From: Saliphagus infecundisoli
Lineage (GTDB): Archaea; Halobacteriota; Halobacteria; Halobacteriales; Natrialbaceae
Reading direction: 5' to 3'
DNA length: 46,271 nucleotides
NCBI RefSeq assembly: GCF_020177375.1
Contig: NZ_JAIWHV010000028.1
Location: forward strand, 1 to 46,271
The notes under the pieces were generated by a model. That model worked only from the letters and a program-made list of their open reading frames with translations. It made no database searches and was not told where the DNA came from. Each line of letters begins with the position of its first letter. The first letter of the stretch is position 1. A program made the translations under genes and the position numbers. This document shows, one piece after another, positions 43,416 through 46,271 of the stretch.

Positions 43416-43419
43416 CGTG

Positions 43420-43484
43420 ATTGTCTGCGAGAAGCTCGCACAGCTTATCCCCTGAATCTCCAGGTGAGTGGTGCTCTGATTCAT
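43420..43484 (-). pseudogene. copA N-terminal remnant (third copy)
   Basis: From the ATG at 43484 it reads [17 protein letters not shown], equivalent to [17 protein letters not shown] of CopA at 12288, and is then fused to the DUF63 remnant. About 3.7 kb (most of copA, the winged-helix gene and most of DUF63) is missing between the two. Confidence 0.75.
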
Positions 43485-43502
43485 TGTTTTAGAATAGGGC
43501 TA

Positions 43503-43643
43503 GGCGTCATAGAACGGTTAGCATGATTTTCTACTATTAGACGAGAAGTTTGCTACTGCTGGTCCTGAATACCGGCAACAATACCTACTTCTCAGACACT
43601 GTTTCTCGGGCTGCTGAGACATGGGAAGAGTTCTATGACACCC
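43503..43643. mobile_element. MITE with 14-base terminal inverted repeats, TA-flanked
   Basis: The left end GGCGTCATAGAAC and right end (read inward) GGGTGTCATAGAAC bracket 141 bases with no gene and an internal imperfect hairpin. TA dinucleotides flank it (43501-43502 and 43644-43645), as expected for IS630/Tc1-type mobilisation. It sits in what was the copA leader. A matching solo end is at 37869. Confidence 0.65.
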
Positions 43644-43720
43644 TATAGGGAGCCTGTACTTAACCTTTTACTGGGAGAATCCAAAGTACAGGCAAACCTA
43701 ATTCTTCACATCCAAAGCGC

Positions 43721-44294
43721 TCAGGCGTCCTCTTCAAGGCAGTAGTGCCTGTCCTCAAACCGGCTCTGACACAACAGAAGTGATAGACTCGACCATCAAG
43801 CTGGGTCGACTGGCCCTCGCTGTCGCCGATATTGTTCTACACTCTACGTAGGTGAGTGTGAACTCGGCACCGTCGAGCGACGGTCGCCATTCAACGTCGC
43901 CATCAACGTCACCGAGTAGTCGCCATCGTCGTCGAGGAGACCATCGAGCCACCGACGGACGTTCTGGACCTGAGCGCGAGCGTAGAACCAGATCTCACCG
44001 TTAGCTGTGGTGAAGAGGTGTTCGACGGCGTCGGCGCTCCCAATTCGATCTCTGAGTTCGTCGTCATCGCTTCCGCCCATCACCTGAACGAAGACTGGTA
44101 CACTGGCGTGGGGCTGGAGCCGGTCCACGTCGACAGTGAATCGGTTGATGATTTCAGCGTCCTAGAGACGAGTAACGCGATCGGAAACGGCCGGGCCAGA
44201 GAGGCCTACAACCTCGTCGACACCGCTAAACGGACGCTGAGCGTTCACGCCTAAGAGCACGAGAATCTCCATGTCTGTTTCGTATAGATCTCGT
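43721..44294 (-). pseudogene. Lrp-TRASH regulator, third copy, decayed
   Basis: Segments in order on the minus strand: ETDMEILVLLG, VVGLSGPAVSDRVTRL followed by a stop, FTVDVDRLQPHASVPVFVQV, DAVEHLFTTANGEIWFYA, RRWLDGLLDDDGDY, then frame changes through the TRASH cysteines to TGA at 43721. The initiator ATG is also lost. It is clearly derived from the regulator at 14982 and sits between the copA and HMA remnants, as expected. Confidence 0.82.
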
Positions 44295-44369
44295 AAACAC
44301 CGACGTTGGCCTCTGCTATCATGATTCAATATACTGTGCTTATGCCTGAAATAGGATCGACACCACTCA

Positions 44370-44383
44370 CTTTGGAATCAAAG
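44370..44383. promoter_or_regulatory. Copper operator candidate, third copy
   Basis: CTTTGGAATCAAAG, a perfect inverted repeat around GAAT, lies 40-53 bases before the HMA gene at 44423. Compared with the 15637 site it is even more symmetric, although the adjacent regulator gene is dead. Confidence 0.5.
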
Positions 44384-44422
44384 CAGAAACCACAAAGAAT
44401 GGTCTCCCGTATCTATGCCTGT

Positions 44423-44620
44423 ATGAGTGAGACAATTAGAGTAGAGGATATGATCTGCGAACATTGCGAGCAAACTGTCGAGGAGTCGCCAGAAGATGTC
44501 GACGGTGTCATGAGTGCGAGTGCCGACCAAGAGGTCGAATCGATTACTGCCGAGGGGAGCGCAGATACTGACACTCTCGTCAGTATAGTCAATGACACTG
44601 GCTGCGATGCCACAGGGTAA
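44423..44620 (+). CDS. HMA copper chaperone, third copy (open frame)
   Basis: 65 aa, MSETIRVEDMICEHCEQTV to NDTGCDATG, uninterrupted. It keeps the CxxC (CEHC), but has Asp-Met-Ile in place of the usual Gly-Met-x, Pro in EESPEDVD and a Cys near the end where the family has Tyr. This suggests relaxed selection. With a preserved operator candidate it may still be expressed. Whether it is functional is uncertain; all its neighbours are dead. Confidence 0.7.
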   Translation: MSETIRVEDMICEHCEQTVEESPEDVDGVMSASADQEVESITAEGSADTDTLVSIVNDTGCDATG

Positions 44621-44690
44621 TTAGTGCGGAGATTCATATATTTCTAGACAATGAGAGACAACTCGTATTAACAGCCCTATTGAAAGCACG

Positions 44691-44905
44691 GCTGTGTTCA
44701 AGGCAGATCTCGACGAACTTAGTCCCTGACCGGTCGATACACCCTCGCTCATCATACCATTACCGATCCTACGGGCGGACGCCTCGGCTTTCTCTCTGTT
44801 ACGCCCCGCGATTGTTAGGAGGGCCAGTCCACCCGTCGCGGTAACCAGTTTTCTCACGATAGTTCGTCCTGCTGACTCGTCTCCTCCAACGATGAGTGTG
44901 CGCAT
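44691..44905 (-). pseudogene. Saccharopine-dehydrogenase-like N-terminal remnant
   Basis: The minus strand begins MRTLIVGGDESAGRTIVRKL with a Rossmann-like start, then TIAGRNREKAEASARRIG, typical of saccharopine dehydrogenase-type NAD-binding proteins. It then loses similarity after about 45 residues. The first Gly-rich loop (GGDESAG) is damaged. It lies between the HMA and CBS remnants, a place where the main cluster has only the short remnant at 16051. Confidence 0.5.
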
Positions 44906-44934
44906 CCTAGTCATCGCCATGGAGATTCAGATCG

Positions 44935-45196
44935 AAGGATGCTGGCCACTTGTCGAGCTGGGCCGAGACGTGAGCGCCCTCTCCCGCTAAGTGAACCACC
45001 ATGTTGTCAAGCGCGATGATGCCTGCGAGCGTTCCGTCCTCATTGACGACCGGAATGCGCTTAGCGTGAGCCTCGTCCATGTGGTGGAGGACGCACGGGA
45101 GTCGTCGTTGGTCTGGACGACGAGCGGATCAGCAGTCATCACGTCCGCTACCGTGATCTCTGGCAGATCGACAGCGCCTCAAAGAGGTTCGCGAGA
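44935..45196 (-). pseudogene. CBS-domain protein remnant (third copy)
   Basis: The DNA matches the C-terminal half of the CBS gene at 16312 (RIPVVNEDGTLAGIIALD is still readable, and the HLGGESAHVSAQ region is present with a stop). At about 45196 it is joined to copB sequence. The upstream half of the CBS gene and the copB end were deleted between them. Confidence 0.75.
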
Positions 45197-45534
45197 CTGG
45201 TTGCTTCGCGGATGGTGCGAGCGATTTTGTGCTCGGAGTTGCCCTCAACTGCCGTAGTGAGCGCCAGCACCCCGTCGTCGTTCACACTGTCGACGGTGAC
45301 TATGTCGACCACACCGTGTTCGCCCTCGGTAAGCGTCCCCGTCTTGTCGAAGATGATCGCGTCCAGGTTACGTGCCTCTTCCATAGCGATGCGGTCGCGG
45401 AAGAGCATTCCATTGCGAACTGCGAGTGACGTGTTGATCACAACCATGAATCGCTAGGCCAAGCGCGTGTGGACACGCGATCATGAGGACGGTAGCGGCA
45501 CAGTTGATGCTCTCTGCATTAAACGAAATGATCC
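45197..45534 (-). pseudogene. copB remnant (third copy)
   Basis: The minus strand carries CPHALGLA followed by a stop and frame change, then [38 protein letters not shown] and EGNSEHKIARTIREA. It is equivalent to about residues 365-480 of CopB at 16897 and is then fused in frame to the CBS remnant. The rest of copB is missing at both ends. Confidence 0.85.
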
Positions 45535-46271
45535 TACCACTAGTAGGCGATTACAATGTTGGTGCTCTCTGAGGGCGCTTGGATCCAAAGCTATGCGTGG
45601 ATATCGCTATAATTGAGGATTTTCCTGCAACGTCTCGCTGGAGGGTGGCGAGGATAGAGAGACAGACTGAGATGGAGAATTCCACTGGCTCATCGATTCT
45701 TGATTCGAGGCACATCGCCACTGTTACATCCGTGATCCTTGTTCTGGTCATCGCCATTACCGTTGCTGTGGCTATAGCGTTCTTGTGGTCCACGCAGTAC
45801 TCGTGTATCTCCTGCTTGACCTCCTCCTCGCCTTAGCCTCGTCTTCAACTATAGGCTGCTTCACTCGATCTCTTCTTTTTCGTTAATGAACGACCCTCGC
45901 CATCCTCGGTTCTGTTGTAATTGTCGCGGCCACAGTTATGGTCGAAGAGACATCGACGTGTTTCAAGAGTGATTCTTTCAATATCCCGTTAAAACTGAGT
46001 AAGACCTGGCTTGTTGGACTACCTGTTTCGCGTCAAAGCTGATGTGAGGTGCCGTTTCAATGAAGAATATATCTCTCATGTAATACCCTGTAAATGCAGC
46101 CAGTACTTTGATAGTATCTAACAGCGAGGAAAAGTATGGGTACGCTGTTGCGTTCTGAGTTGATAAAGCTGGGGAGAGCGAGACCACTGCGAGGGGCACT
46201 GGAAAGGGGTGTGTAGACTGCGCAAGCTCAACCTGATGCGAGCAAATAGACCCAGAACCAAGAGATACGTC
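45535..46271. other. Decayed region at the right edge, no supportable gene
   Basis: Similarity to copB stops at about 45534. A plus-strand stretch near 45705-45790 (HIATVTSVILVLVIAITVAV) resembles the hydrophobic N-terminus of an archaeal pilin but has no processing site or downstream protein. On the minus strand a short frame ends FDAKQVVQQARSYSVLTGY at about 45978. Neither is enough to call a gene. Confidence 0.4.

Noticed and set aside
45705-45836. Pilin-like hydrophobic segment
   Set aside because: The hydrophobic stretch resembles an archaeal pilin N-terminus but lacks a convincing processing site and any downstream protein.

Overview
The window looks like an accessory region of a haloarchaeon (class Halobacteria), possibly a plasmid or genomic island. 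The evidence is acidic proteins, Tat-type (twin-arginine) lipoprotein signals ending in an AGC lipobox, halocyanins, haloarchaeal DUF63 and DUF1405 membrane proteins, Lrp-TRASH regulators, and several haloarchaeal-type insertion sequences. I found no rRNA, tRNA or CRISPR array. The dominant theme is copper and thiol/redox homeostasis. The second theme is heavy duplication and gene decay caused by mobile elements.

Layout, left half. 1-120: tail of an IS630 transposase. 617-1312: halocyanin lipoprotein. 1343-6678 (minus strand): SDR oxidoreductase, VKOR-like/SPW membrane protein, GH15 glycoside hydrolase, small SPW protein, Cys-rich four-helix copper-binding protein. 7132-8021: a small membrane protein overlapping a membrane-anchored winged-helix protein. 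8127-8713: fused remnants of an ion channel and a DoxX gene. 8776-10953: membrane protein and sulfatase. 11042-19158: the main copper cluster. In it, the minus-strand genes lrp-TRASH regulator, copA (CPC type), a 74-aa winged-helix protein and DUF63 face a plus-strand HMA copper chaperone; a frameshifted CBS gene and a His-rich CopB-type ATPase (CPH motif) lie to the right. 19600-20601: two-helix pore channel.

Layout, right half. 20940-23773: comA remnant broken by an IS remnant, then a second halocyanin split by an intact IS5-family element with a 9-bp target duplication. 23941-25470: a shrunken second copy of the copper cluster (DUF63, winged helix, lrp, HMA). 25695-27617: DsbA-like lipoprotein with a long Thr/Glu linker, and a membrane protein with an intramembrane CxxC. 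27844-30220: NAD-dependent epimerase and a second VKOR/SPW protein. 30327-33152: halocyanin remnant, second IS, a Cys-containing small protein, and an OGG-type DNA glycosylase with three in-frame stops. 33313-37768: His-rich two-repeat protein, DUF411 lipoprotein, multicopper oxidase, SHOCT protein and a second Lrp-TRASH regulator. 38166-41287: winged-helix protein, polysaccharide deacetylase lipoprotein and IS110 fragment. 42120-45534: DUF1405 protein, Met-rich membrane protein, and a third, heavily decayed copper cluster (DUF63, copA, MITE, lrp, HMA, CBS, copB) in the same order as the intact one.

How the genes probably work together (inference). Copper would be sensed by the Lrp-TRASH regulators, carried by the HMA chaperone and exported by the two P1B ATPases. 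It would be buffered by the Cys-rich four-helix protein and the halocyanins, and oxidised outside the membrane by the multicopper oxidase. DUF411, the His-rich and Met-rich proteins and the DsbA/VKOR-like proteins would support metal and disulfide handling at the cell surface. A short inverted repeat, roughly CTTT-GAAT-AAAG, precedes copA and all three HMA copies and is a candidate shared operator.
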